A stretch of 64,000 nt of DNA. Source: Neisseria elongata subsp. elongata. GTDB lineage: Bacteria > Pseudomonadota > Gammaproteobacteria > Burkholderiales > Neisseriaceae. Position numbers and translations under genes: made by a program. Positions 40,527-48,307 of this stretch are shown here, in pieces. The notes under the pieces were generated by a model. It saw only the letters and a list, made by a program, of their open reading frames with translations. It made no database searches and was not told the origin of the DNA. The first letter of the stretch is position 1. Every line of letters starts with the position of its first letter. Where the stretch lies: the NCBI RefSeq assembly GCF_900113545.1, contig NZ_FOPS01000002.1:229915-293914 (forward strand), read 5' to 3'.

Positions 40527-40898
40527 TTATTTCATGCCTTTGGCCAGCAAATCCTGATAGCCGCCGTGGTTGCTGACGTTGGTGTAGCCCATTTTTTCCA
40601 ACTGTTGTTTGGCCAGTCCGGCACGGCGGCCGGATTTGCAGTAGAGGTGGATGGGGGCGTTTTTGTCGGCAGCCGTTGCGGAAATTTTATTGGCGATTTG
40701 GTCGTGCGGGATATTGATTGCGTCGGCAAGGTGGCCTTCTTGGTATTCTTCCGGCGTGCGCACGTCTATCCAGATGCCTTTTGCTTTGGCAGGTTGGACG
40801 GACGGAGCCGGGTGTGCGGCGGCGTGCGCGTCGGCGGCGTAAACGGCGGGGGAGAGCATGGCTGCGGCAAGCAGCGCGGTCAGGATTTGTTTTTTCAT
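40527..40898 (-). CDS. Periplasmic rhodanese-domain protein
   Basis: 123 residues. Signal peptide of about 21 residues (MKKQILTALLAAAMLSPAVYA), then a single rhodanese domain: IWIDVRTPEEYQEGHLADAINIPHDQI and the active loop YCKSGRRAGLA with the sulfur-carrying cysteine near residue 86, close to PspE-type enzymes. It would move sulfane sulfur in the periplasm. It lies between the DUF302 and AhpD-like genes, on the same strand but separated from each by a repeat array. Confidence 0.9.
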   Translation of the reverse strand: MKKQILTALLAAAMLSPAVYAADAHAAAHPAPSVQPAKAKGIWIDVRTPEEYQEGHLADAINIPHDQIANKISATAADKNAPIHLYCKSGRRAGLAKQQLEKMGYTNVSNHGGYQDLLAKGMK

Positions 40899-40950
40899 GA
40901 CATTTCTTTCTGTTTGACGGTTAGGCGTTCGGGTTTCGTGAAGCTTTGCT

Positions 40951-41064
40951 TTGGTTTTGCAGAAACTCTGCTTCCTTTGGAAACTTTGTTTTAGCTTCGC
41001 AGAAACTCCGTTTTAGCTGCGCAGAAACTCAACTTCCGTTGGGAAGTTGAGTTTTCAGACGGCC
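40951..41064 (-). repeat. Hairpin plus short-repeat array, copy B
   Basis: Three units related to GTTTTAGCTTCGCAGAAAC (from about 40953, 40988 and 41010), then a perfect stem CTCAACTTCC/GGAAGTTGAG (41028-41051) and an uptake sequence. The layout and order are those of copy A. It lies just after the AhpD-like gene. Confidence 0.75.
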
Positions 41065-41069
41065 TTTCT

Positions 41070-41405
41070 TTAGCGTTGGCTTTCCGCGGCTTCGAAGGCG
41101 CGCAGGGCGTAAGTATAAGCCGCTCCTGCGTTGAGCGATATGGCTGTGGCCAATGCGCCGGCGATTTCGCCTTCTGTGGCTCCTGCTTTAACGGCAGCGG
41201 CGGTGTGGACGCTGATGCAGCTTTCGCAACGGGTGGTCACGGCTACGGCGATGGCGATGAGTTCGCGGGTTTTGGCATCCAGTGCCTCTGCTGCTGCGGC
41301 TTGCTCGAGTGCGCCGTAGGCTTGCAGCATTTTCGGGTGTTTTTTACCCATTTCGCCGAAGGATTTTTTGACCAATGCGGTGTGTTCGTTCCAGTCTTTA
41401 AACAT
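41070..41405 (-). CDS. AhpD-like carboxymuconolactone decarboxylase-family protein
   Basis: 111 residues. All-helical AhpD fold with the redox motif CESCISVHTAAAVKAG near residue 59 (CxxC followed by His), and LDAKTRELIAIAVAVTTRC before it. Such proteins act as small peroxidase-type or hydroperoxide-reducing enzymes. It diverges from the AraC-type regulator across 171 bases and may be its target (inference). Confidence 0.9.
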   Translation of the reverse strand: MFKDWNEHTALVKKSFGEMGKKHPKMLQAYGALEQAAAAEALDAKTRELIAIAVAVTTRCESCISVHTAAAVKAGATEGEIAGALATAISLNAGAAYTYALRAFEAAESQR

Positions 41406-41576
41406 GATTTGCTCCTGATGGCGGATTGGCTGCGAATCGGGACGGCGTTTCTCCGCCTTATCCCGATTTGAACCGTATCCGTATGGTTAAGTGTGTCCGG
41501 GTTCGGATTTCGGCGGCCATTGTTGCGCGTTTTGTATTAAAATAATCTGCAAATCGTATCATTTGGTGGCGTAAAA

Positions 41577-42506
41577 ATGGATATTCTCGACAAGCTGGTG
41601 TCGCTGGCGCAAATCAGCGGCAGTGTGGACGTGCAATGCCTGTTTCAGGGCGGATGGTATGTGCGGCATGAGGCGCGGCGTGGTCAGGCCTTGGTGCACA
41701 TCGTAACGGACGGCGAGGGTTGGCTTCAGGTGGACGGTATGGACAAACCGCGCCTGCTGGGCAGCGGCGATGTGGTGTTTTTTCCGCACAAAATCGGCCA
41801 TGTTTTGAGTAGTGATGCGGCTTGCGCCAATACGGGCGCGGGGGTGGAGATAGCGTCCAACGGTGTGTTTACGCAAAAACGCAGCGGGTCGGGCAAGGCG
41901 GATTTGAGCTTGTTTTGCGCCCGTTTCGATTACGACCGTCAGGCCGATTTGATGGACAGCCTTCCGGAAACGGTGTTTCTGAATATGCGCCATACCGCGT
42001 TGCAAAGCGTGGTGGCGATTTTGCAGCAGGAGGCCGAACGGCCGCAGCACGGCTCCAAGTCGGTGGTGGACGCGCTGTCGACGGTACTGCTGGTGTTATT
42101 GGTACGGACGTTTTTATCGGAAAACCGCATACCCACGCTGCCGGACGGCATATTGAAGGGCTGGCACGACCGCCGTTTGCGCGGTGTGATTCAGGCGGTG
42201 TTGGCGCAGCCGGAGCGGGCGTGGAATATCGAAGAAATGGCGGCGGCGGCCACGGTGTCGCGCGCGCAGCTGATGCGGCTGTTTAAAGCGCAAACGGGCA
42301 TGAGCCCGTATGCCTTTGTGAACCGAATCCGTCTGCAGCAGGCGGCGGCAATGTTGAAGCAGGGGTCGGATTCGGTGCTGGCCATAGCGTTGGCGGTGGG
42401 CTTCGGTTCGGAAACCCATTTCGGCAAGGCGTTTAAAAAGGCTTACGGCATTTCGCCCGGGCAATACCGGAAACAGGCTGAGGATGATATGGAATTTGTC
42501 ATTTGA
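41577..42506 (+). CDS. mtrA: AraC-family regulator, MtrA-like
   Basis: 309 residues. The N-terminal cupin domain starts MDILDKLVSLAQISGSVDVQCL and contains GDVVFFPHKIGHVLS, LSLFCARFDYD and LMDSLPETVFLNM. The C-terminal AraC double helix-turn-helix (about 205-300) has EEMAAAATVSRAQLMRLFKAQTG and GFGSETHFGKAFKKAYGISPGQYRK. These features recall gonococcal MtrA, the activator of the MtrCDE efflux pump. The pump genes are not here; divergence from an AhpD-like gene offers another target. The name is by recalled similarity. Confidence 0.72.
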   Translation: MDILDKLVSLAQISGSVDVQCLFQGGWYVRHEARRGQALVHIVTDGEGWLQVDGMDKPRLLGSGDVVFFPHKIGHVLSSDAACANTGAGVEIASNGVFTQKRSGSGKADLSLFCARFDYDRQADLMDSLPETVFLNMRHTALQSVVAILQQEAERPQHGSKSVVDALSTVLLVLLVRTFLSENRIPTLPDGILKGWHDRRLRGVIQAVLAQPERAWNIEEMAAAATVSRAQLMRLFKAQTGMSPYAFVNRIRLQQAAAMLKQGSDSVLAIALAVGFGSETHFGKAFKKAYGISPGQYRKQAEDDMEFVI

Positions 42507-42546
42507 GGCCGTCTGAAAGCAAAAGTTTCTGCGAAGCTGAAACGTG
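42506..42546 (+). repeat. Single unit of the repeat family, copy C
   Basis: AGGCCGTCTGAAAG followed by AGTTTCTGCGAAGCTGAAAC, the same unit as in copies A and B in the opposite orientation, directly after the mtrA-like stop codon. Confidence 0.6.
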
Positions 42547-42628
42547 GTTTCAATCAAGTGAACACAAGGCCGCCGAAGAAGGGAGGGGCTGCGGAACCAA
42601 TGCACGGTTTCGGCAAAGCCCATCCGCC

Positions 42629-43312
42629 CTAAGACAGGGCAAACAGCCGTGCGGCCTTCACCAGCTGCCACACCGCCCAAGCACAGACGGTCAGGCCGGC
42701 AAACAGGCGGACGCGGCGGTTTTGCAGCAGGGATTTCAGTTGTCCGGCAAACCAACCCATGGCCAGCAGGTTCGGCAGGGTGCCGAAGGCGAAGGCCAGC
42801 ATCATCAGCCCGCCCTGCCATGCGCTACCGCTGCCCAGCGCGTAGAGCGATGCGCTGTAAACCAGGCCGCAGGGCAGCCAGCCCCACAGCAGGCCGACGC
42901 CGAAGCAGGCCGGTACGCTTTTAATCGGCAGCAGGCGGTTGAGCAGCGGGTTGAGCCGCCGCCAGACGGGTTTGCCCGCGCTTTCGATGCGGCGTGCCAA
43001 GTCAGATAAGCCCGCCAGATAAAGGCCGAGCAGCAGCAGTAAGACGTGGGCGGCGGTGAAGAGGACGGTTTGCAGCGTGCGGGTTTGGTCGAGCGAAATG
43101 CCGAATTGGCCGAGCGCGCCCGCCAAAAGGCCGATGACGGTGTAGCTGGATATCCGGCCGAGGTTGAGCAGCACAATCAGGCGGAAACGGCCGATGTACG
43201 GCGGCAGTTGCAGGGCGAAGGCCGACGACAGGCCGCCGCACATGCCGACGCAGTGGCCGCCGCCGAAAAAACCGAGCAGGAAGAGGGTGAGGAAGGAAAC
43301 GGAATCGGTCAT
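42629..43312 (-). CDS. SafE/TauE-type membrane protein (CcoH/DsbD-like)
   Basis: 227 residues with about six membrane helices. LGFFGGGHCVGMCGGLSSAFAL near residue 13 is the signature of the sulfite exporter TauE/SafE subgroup found with cytochrome c oxidase assembly genes, and GLLWGWLPCGLVYSASLYA near residue 140 is the second conserved cysteine-containing loop. A role in copper or cytochrome maturation is likely but not shown by neighbours here. Confidence 0.8.
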   Translation of the reverse strand: MTDSVSFLTLFLLGFFGGGHCVGMCGGLSSAFALQLPPYIGRFRLIVLLNLGRISSYTVIGLLAGALGQFGISLDQTRTLQTVLFTAAHVLLLLLGLYLAGLSDLARRIESAGKPVWRRLNPLLNRLLPIKSVPACFGVGLLWGWLPCGLVYSASLYALGSGSAWQGGLMMLAFAFGTLPNLLAMGWFAGQLKSLLQNRRVRLFAGLTVCAWAVWQLVKAARLFALS

Positions 43313-43358
43313 GGGGCAAACAGGATTTTGGCAGTAATCATGAGATAGGGATGCAAGG

Positions 43359-43685
43359 ATGCAGAAATTGGTTCATTATCGCGGCAATTTGGCGCATGGT
43401 GCCGTTTTGCGCTTTTCCGGTTCATATCCGCATGAAAAATATGTTGATTTGATGTTGGTTGAATTTCCGGACAGCGACAGGAAATTTGGTTTCGTCGTTT
43501 CCACCGGCCATAAGGCGGGGCTGATTTTAGTCAAGCTTCCCAAAGAGGCCGAAGCGGTTGGTTCGGCAGGTATCGACAGGCAGTGGCTGATAGACAACTG
43601 GAACGCATGGATATACGGGGCCGCTAACGTCGGCGATGTTTATGTAGCCCGACATTATCCGGTCCCCGTCCGCGCTGAATTGTAA
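43359..43685 (+). CDS. Orphan Imm45-like immunity protein
   Basis: 108 residues, cytosolic. SYPHEKYVDLMLVEFPDSD, FGFVVSTGHKAGLILVKLPKEA, and WLIDNWNAWIYGAANVGDVYV recall Imm45, a family of immunity proteins of polymorphic toxin systems. No toxin gene adjoins it: the flanking genes are a membrane protein and a response regulator. It may be a retained orphan that protects against toxins of neighbours. The family call is from memory. Confidence 0.5.
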   Translation: MQKLVHYRGNLAHGAVLRFSGSYPHEKYVDLMLVEFPDSDRKFGFVVSTGHKAGLILVKLPKEAEAVGSAGIDRQWLIDNWNAWIYGAANVGDVYVARHYPVPVRAEL

Positions 43686-43856
43686 GTGATACGGGCCGTT
43701 ATCGCCATTAGGGCAGCGGCTTGTGCGGGATTTGCCGCCGTTTCAATATGCAAAAGACTGAAAGGCCGTCTGAAAACGGCGGGACGGGCAACCGGCCGGA
43801 TGGCGGCACGTTTGGTTTTTGCCGCCGCGCCCTTTTCATTTTGCCAAAGCAGTGTT

Positions 43857-44534
43857 TCAGACGGCCTCATCGCCTTTCGGTACCAGCCAGCCGGCACCGC
43901 GCACGTTTTGAATGTGCTCTTTGCCCAGCTTTTTACGCAGCGCATGGATGAGGAAATCGACCGCGTTGCTTTCCACCTCTTCGCCCCAGCCGTAAATTTT
44001 GTCTTCCAAATCGGTGCGCGACAAAATCATGCCGGGACGCATCAGCAGTGCCTGCAAAACGGCAAATTCCTTGTTGCTCAACATGATGTTGCCTTCCTGT
44101 CCGGCCACCCGTACCCTGCGGGTTGCCGGGTCGAGTGTGAGCAGGCCGTTGCCCGGCAGGGCTTGGCTTTGTCCGTTGTGCCGCCGCAGGACGGCCCGCA
44201 TCCTGGCCTGCAGTTCGGCCATGTCGAACGGTTTGACGATATAGTCGTCGGCACCGCCGTCCAGCCCGCCGAGCCTGCTGTGCAGGTCGTCGCGCGCGGT
44301 AACGATCAGTATCGGCACGGAGCAGCTCGTCGCCCGTAATTCGGCCAAAACCTGCAAGCCGTCGCAGCCCGGCAGGCCGAGGTCGAGCAGAATGAGGTCG
44401 TAAGGTTGCGCCTGTACCGCCGCGGCCACCTGTCCGCCGTTTTTAATCCAATCGACGGCATAACCGCCGTCTTTCAGCCCGCAGGTGGCGGCTTCGGCAA
44501 TCATGGCATCGTCTTCAACCAGTAAAACCCGCAT
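43857..44534 (-). CDS. OmpR/PhoB-family response regulator, MisR-like, without kinase
   Basis: 225 residues. Receiver domain 1-115 with LLVEDDAM, phospho-acceptor in LILLDLGLPG (Asp51), VTARDD and KPF (Lys101); winged-helix output domain from about 125. It resembles QseB/PmrA-type regulators and neisserial MisR. In N. meningitidis misR is followed by the kinase misS; here a short uptake-sequence-rich gap and the convergent Imm45-like gene follow instead. The stop codon lies in an uptake sequence, and a Correia element lies 70 bases upstream. Confidence 0.85.
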   Translation of the reverse strand: MRVLLVEDDAMIAEAATCGLKDGGYAVDWIKNGGQVAAAVQAQPYDLILLDLGLPGCDGLQVLAELRATSCSVPILIVTARDDLHSRLGGLDGGADDYIVKPFDMAELQARMRAVLRRHNGQSQALPGNGLLTLDPATRRVRVAGQEGNIMLSNKEFAVLQALLMRPGMILSRTDLEDKIYGWGEEVESNAVDFLIHALRKKLGKEHIQNVRGAGWLVPKGDEAV

Positions 44535-44603
44535 ATCAAAGCTCCGTCGGTTGGAATGGAAACGGCGGCAGTATAGTGAAATTGCCGCGATAGATGAAGC
44601 GAT

Positions 44604-44710
44604 TATAGTGGATTAAATTTAAACCAGTACGGCGTTGCCTCGCCTTGCCGTACTATCTGTACTGTCTGCGGCTTCGTCGCCTTGTCCTGATTTAAATTTA
44701 ATCCACTATA
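44604..44710 (-). mobile_element. Correia element (107 bp), copy 2
   Basis: Same ends and core as copy 1, in the opposite orientation. It lies between the response regulator start (44534) and the photolyase end (44851); the rest of this gap holds an inverted uptake-sequence pair and no gene. Confidence 0.95.
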
Positions 44711-44798
44711 TTTTTTAAACAGTTCACTGGCAGCCCCGCTTTCCGAATAACGGGTTGGCGCATTCCGTACCGCCCGCGCCCGACGCCAAACATGTTTG

Positions 44799-44838
44799 AG
44801 GCCGTCTGAAAAACTGTTTTTCGGTTTTCAGACGGCCT
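44799..44838 (-). terminator. Inverted uptake-sequence pair after the photolyase gene
   Basis: AGGCCGTCTGAAAAAC and GGTTTTCAGACGGCCT pair around a short T-rich loop, just past the stop codon. Confidence 0.75.
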
Positions 44839-44850
44839 TTCGATGCGCGC

Positions 44851-46131
44851 TCAAACCTGCACGCAGGGCGGCGGATAGCCGTTGGTTTCGACATCACTGC
44901 CGGCCAGGTGCGGGGCGTGGAGGGCGGATGCGGGCAGGTGCGCCAGCTCGGGCAGGTGGCGGCGGATGAAGCGGCCGTCGGGGTCGAGGTTCAGCGATTC
45001 GGCAAACGGGTTGTTCAGACGGTCGACCTGCTGCCAATTGTGGTGATTGACGGCATATTCGTAATCGGTCAGCCATGCGGCAAAACAGGCTTCCCCGTGC
45101 GCCGCCGAGATGTTCAGACGGCCTGTGAGGAAATCGGCACACAGGCGGCGCAGGGCGGGATGCAGGCTGCCGCCGCCGTTGAGGGCGCGCATGGCGGCAT
45201 CGATTATCGGCACGCCCGTCCGCCCCTCCTGCCAGCGTATCAAGGCTTCGCCGCCGCTCCCGTCCGTCTCCCGAATCATTTTCGGCGGTTGCAGCCAATG
45301 CAGTGCCGCCCTGCCTTCTTTCATGGTCAATTCCAACAGGCCGTCTGAAAACGGCAAGGCGCGGCGGCAGTAGGCGCGGCGGGCCAATCCGTCCAGCCAT
45401 GCCGCCCCGTCTTGTCCGCCTGCGCGGATGTCGCGGCACACCTCTCTAACGGACAAGGTGCCGAAGCAGAAGTGGGCGGACAGTTGCGATACGCCTTTTT
45501 TAGCCGGGAAGCCGCCGTGCAGCGGATAGTCGGACAGGCGCGGCAGGAAACCCGCCCACAGCCGCCGTGCCGCCGCTTCCCCGCCTTGTGCGGCCAACGG
45601 TACGGCTTGCGCATCGGGCAGGGGCGGCACGTTCCGGCATTCGGCGGGCAGCCGCGTTTGCCGTGCCTGCCAGGTGGCGGCATCGGGCGGCGGCAGGATT
45701 CCGGCCTGACGCGCCTGTTGCAGCCAGGCCGTGCGGTAGGCGGCGAAATCGGGCGGCAGGCCGTCGGGCTGCACGGACAAAACGGGTAGGCCTTCGTCCA
45801 CGCGGTATACGGCGGGCAGCCGTTCGCCCGCTGTGCGGCGGACGGGCAGCGGGCTGACGAAGGCGGCAAACGGGTAACGCGCCAGCAGGCCGTTCAGCGC
45901 ATCGGCGGCATCGCCCGTAAAAACGTGCAGCGGAATACCGAGCGCGGCCAGCTCGCCGCGCAATTCGGCCAATGTCTGCCGCAGGAAAACGCGCTGGCGG
46001 GGATTGCAGTCGGGCGGGAAAACAAACGCGCCCACCGTCGGGCAATCGAGGCCTGCCGCAATGTGTAGGGCGGCGTTGTCGTGCAGGCGCAGATTGCGGT
46101 GGAAATGCAGCAGGGTGAGTTCGGAAGACAT
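44851..46131 (-). CDS. phrB: Cryptochrome/DNA photolyase-family protein
   Basis: 426 residues. N-terminal Rossmann domain with LLHFHRNLRLHDNAAL near residue 6; C-terminal FAD-binding helical domain with GVSQLSAHFCFGTLSVREV near residue 228, WQEGRTGVPIIDAAMRAL near residue 315 and NHHNWQQVDRLNNPFAES near residue 377. It resembles class I photolyases that repair cyclobutane dimers, although the segment around ISAAHGEACFAAW deviates from the usual sequence. The start MSSELTLLHFHR at 46131 follows uptake DNA. An internal uptake sequence encodes FSDGLLE. Photolyase and cryptochrome are hard to separate by eye. Confidence 0.83.
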   Translation of the reverse strand: MSSELTLLHFHRNLRLHDNAALHIAAGLDCPTVGAFVFPPDCNPRQRVFLRQTLAELRGELAALGIPLHVFTGDAADALNGLLARYPFAAFVSPLPVRRTAGERLPAVYRVDEGLPVLSVQPDGLPPDFAAYRTAWLQQARQAGILPPPDAATWQARQTRLPAECRNVPPLPDAQAVPLAAQGGEAAARRLWAGFLPRLSDYPLHGGFPAKKGVSQLSAHFCFGTLSVREVCRDIRAGGQDGAAWLDGLARRAYCRRALPFSDGLLELTMKEGRAALHWLQPPKMIRETDGSGGEALIRWQEGRTGVPIIDAAMRALNGGGSLHPALRRLCADFLTGRLNISAAHGEACFAAWLTDYEYAVNHHNWQQVDRLNNPFAESLNLDPDGRFIRRHLPELAHLPASALHAPHLAGSDVETNGYPPPCVQV

Positions 46132-46228
46132 AGGGAGGCCGTCTGAAAAGGGAAAAGGGCTGTCCAAATATGCAGACAGGTGGCTGTAAAGGCGGGATGG
46201 CCGGAAACGAATCTGCCGGCGTTCCGTT

Positions 46229-47185
46229 TCAAAGCCCGTCCGACGCCAGCTCGAAAAAGCGCAGTACGGTTTGCGGCATCCAGCGCAGGTGGCCGCGGCC
46301 GCCGCCTGAAACGAAGGCTGCATGGCCGCCCTGTTCGGGTTGGAGCAGGCAGACTTGCGGGGAAACGTCGTTTGCCGTCGGCAGGAAGCGGGAGGGCAGG
46401 AAGGGGTCGTTACGCGCGTTCAGCAGCAGGGTCGGTACGGCGATGTCGCGCAGGTAGGGTTTGGCGGCGGAGCGGCGGTAGTAGTCGTCTTTGTCGGCAA
46501 AACCGTGCAGGGGCGCGGTGTAGGCGTTGTCGAAATCGCCCAGCGTGCGGATGCGGACATCCGGCAGCGGCGGCACTTTCGGCAGCAGGCTGTTTAAAAA
46601 ATAGCGGGTGTAGAGCAGGCGCGGCAGGCCGTGTTCGAGTGCGGCGGCCGAGGCGGGAAGGTCGACGGGTGCGGAGACGGCGGCTGCGGCCTGCGGGACG
46701 GCCGCTTGTCCGGCGCGTCCTTGTTCGCCGAGGTATTTGGCCAGCGCGTTGCCGCCGAGCGAGATGCCGACGGCGTAGATGCGGCGGTAGCGGGCGGCCA
46801 GCAGGCCGAGCATGTGGGCGATTTCGCGCGTGTCGCCGCTGTGGTATTTCTTTTCGGCCGGCACGCCGCCGCAGCTGCGGAAATGCGCCACCACGCCGTG
46901 CCAGCCGCGTTCGCGCACCGCGTGCATCATTTCGACGGCGTAGTGGCTGTCGCTGCTGCCTTCCAAGCCGTGAAACAGGACGACGAGCGGGGCTTCCGCG
47001 TCTGCCGCATCGACGAAGTCGTAAGCCGCCTGTTCGCTGCCGCCGCTGTCGGGCAGCAGTTCGCGGCGGTAGGGCGGAGGGGTGCGCTGCAACAGTTTGG
47101 CATACACGGTTTGCAGGTGGCCGCCGGGCAGCCAGAGGGGGCTGTGCAGGGGCGGCAGGTTTGCGGGCAGTTTGCGGTTGTCCAT
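46229..47185 (-). CDS. YheT-family alpha/beta hydrolase
   Basis: 318 residues. LHSPLWLPGGHLQTVYAKLLQR at the start is the hallmark of the YheT family. Next come VLFHGLEGSSDSHYA, FRSCGG, the nucleophile elbow AVGISLGGNALAKYLGE (Ser near residue 148), a late LLLNARNDPFLPS (Asp) and GGHAAFVSGG (His). It would hydrolyse an unknown ester. It ends 97 bases before the photolyase start and starts five bases after the ispF end region on the same strand. Confidence 0.88.
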   Translation of the reverse strand: MDNRKLPANLPPLHSPLWLPGGHLQTVYAKLLQRTPPPYRRELLPDSGGSEQAAYDFVDAADAEAPLVVLFHGLEGSSDSHYAVEMMHAVRERGWHGVVAHFRSCGGVPAEKKYHSGDTREIAHMLGLLAARYRRIYAVGISLGGNALAKYLGEQGRAGQAAVPQAAAAVSAPVDLPASAAALEHGLPRLLYTRYFLNSLLPKVPPLPDVRIRTLGDFDNAYTAPLHGFADKDDYYRRSAAKPYLRDIAVPTLLLNARNDPFLPSRFLPTANDVSPQVCLLQPEQGGHAAFVSGGGRGHLRWMPQTVLRFFELASDGL

Positions 47186-47189
47186 AGGG

Positions 47190-47702
47190 TCAGGCCGTCT
47201 GAAAAGCGGCGGGGGCGGGCGTGCCGTCGCGCATCAGCAATACCGCCGCCTGCGCTTCGATGGCTTCCATGCGCCCCAGGTAGCCGAGTTTTTCGTTGGT
47301 TTTGCCTTTGATGTTCACACAGGCCGTCTGAATGCCCAAATCGGCGGCAATGTTGGCGCGCATAGCGGGAATGTGCGGCGCGAGTTTGGGCTTTTGCGCG
47401 ATGACGGTGGTATCCACGTTCACAACGCGCCAGCCCAACGCCTGCACGTTTTGATACGCTTCGCGCAGCAATACGCGGCTGTCGGCATCTTTAAACTCGG
47501 CAGCAGTATCGGGGAAATGGCTGCCGATGTCGCCCAAGCCCGCCGCGCCGAGCAAGGCGTCGGTAAGCGCGTGCAACAGCGCGTCGGCATCGGAATGGCC
47601 GAGCAGGCCTTTTTCAAACGGGATGTGTACGCCGCCGAGTATCAAATCGCGGCCTTCGACGAGTTGGTGGACATCGTAGCCTTGTCCGATGCGGATGTTC
47701 AT
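47190..47702 (-). CDS. ispF: 2-C-methyl-D-erythritol 2,4-cyclodiphosphate synthase
   Basis: 170 residues. IspF is a trimeric zinc enzyme of the MEP isoprenoid pathway. [11 protein letters not shown] gives the metal ligands Asp and His, [19 protein letters not shown] the third ligand, and [10 protein letters not shown] and INIKGKT-type [16 protein letters not shown] follow. The last codons are an uptake sequence in reverse orientation, reading F-Q-T-A-stop. It is 600 bases from ispD, with a secreted-protein gene in between. Confidence 0.97.
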   Translation of the reverse strand: MNIRIGQGYDVHQLVEGRDLILGGVHIPFEKGLLGHSDADALLHALTDALLGAAGLGDIGSHFPDTAAEFKDADSRVLLREAYQNVQALGWRVVNVDTTVIAQKPKLAPHIPAMRANIAADLGIQTACVNIKGKTNEKLGYLGRMEAIEAQAAVLLMRDGTPAPAAFQTA

Positions 47703-47721
47703 TTGGTGTTCCTTATTGATG

Positions 47722-47767
47722 AGGCCGTCTGAAAATGGCGGACGGCAGATGATGTTTCAGACGGCCT
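47722..47767 (-). terminator. Inverted uptake-sequence pair after the small secreted-protein gene
   Basis: AGGCCGTCTGAAA and TTTCAGACGGCCT oppose each other, between the secreted-protein gene end (47777) and the ispF start. Confidence 0.65.
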
Positions 47768-47776
47768 TCCGACGGA

Positions 47777-48277
47777 TTACGGCCGCCCGTCGGGGTTTGT
47801 ATGCACGCTCAGCACTGCGCCGTGCACATTACCGTCCGGCAAGGGGAAAATCACGATGCCGTAATCACGGCACGAATAAACGGCGGTTTCCGAAAATGTG
47901 CCCTCGTCCCAACCGTTTTGGGGCAACCCGAAACGTGCGCGTAGGTTTTTGAGCAGGGCGGGCCAATCGGTTTCGTCATCCCGGTATTTTAAAGAAATGC
48001 CGGTGATTTTGCCGCCCCCGTGCTCAAGAAAGATGTCTGCGATATCCGGCGCAAATGCCGCGCCGCTGTCGGGCGGGAAAAACAAAAAATGCCTGTTCCC
48101 CTCGGACAGCGGCATAACTTGCGGAAATCGTTTTTGCAGCGCGGCGGCCGGTTCGCCGAGTTTGATGCCCGCGATGTCGAGCTGCCGCACGGGGACGGCG
48201 CATCCTCCTGCAACAGGTGCGGCGGCGGCCGGAAGAAGTTGGAAAACAAGGAATAAAAACATCAATGGCTTGAACAT
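47777..48277 (-). CDS. Secreted protein of unknown function between ispD and ispF
   Basis: 166 residues. Signal peptide of about 20 residues (MFKPLMFLFLVFQLLPAAAA), then a mature domain with two cysteines and segments such as LDIAGIKLGEPAAALQKRFPQ, which recall small SHOCT-free periplasmic beta-alpha proteins, and GISLKYRDDETDWPALLKNLRARFG. The family is not recognised. It interrupts the usual ispD-ispF pair. Confidence 0.68.
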   Translation of the reverse strand: MFKPLMFLFLVFQLLPAAAAPVAGGCAVPVRQLDIAGIKLGEPAAALQKRFPQVMPLSEGNRHFLFFPPDSGAAFAPDIADIFLEHGGGKITGISLKYRDDETDWPALLKNLRARFGLPQNGWDEGTFSETAVYSCRDYGIVIFPLPDGNVHGAVLSVHTNPDGRP

Positions 48278-48307
48278 TCTATTTCCTGATGATGGCTATT
48301 TAAAGGT

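Noticed and set aside
40252..41064. CRISPR array
   Set aside because: The repeated units are only about 20 bases, spacers are very short and unequal, and no cas genes are present; the uptake sequence and hairpin point to a different kind of repeat.
46180..47187. Plus-strand 335-residue arginine-rich open frame
   Set aside because: Antisense shadow of the YheT hydrolase; its composition is typical of a GC-rich shadow frame.
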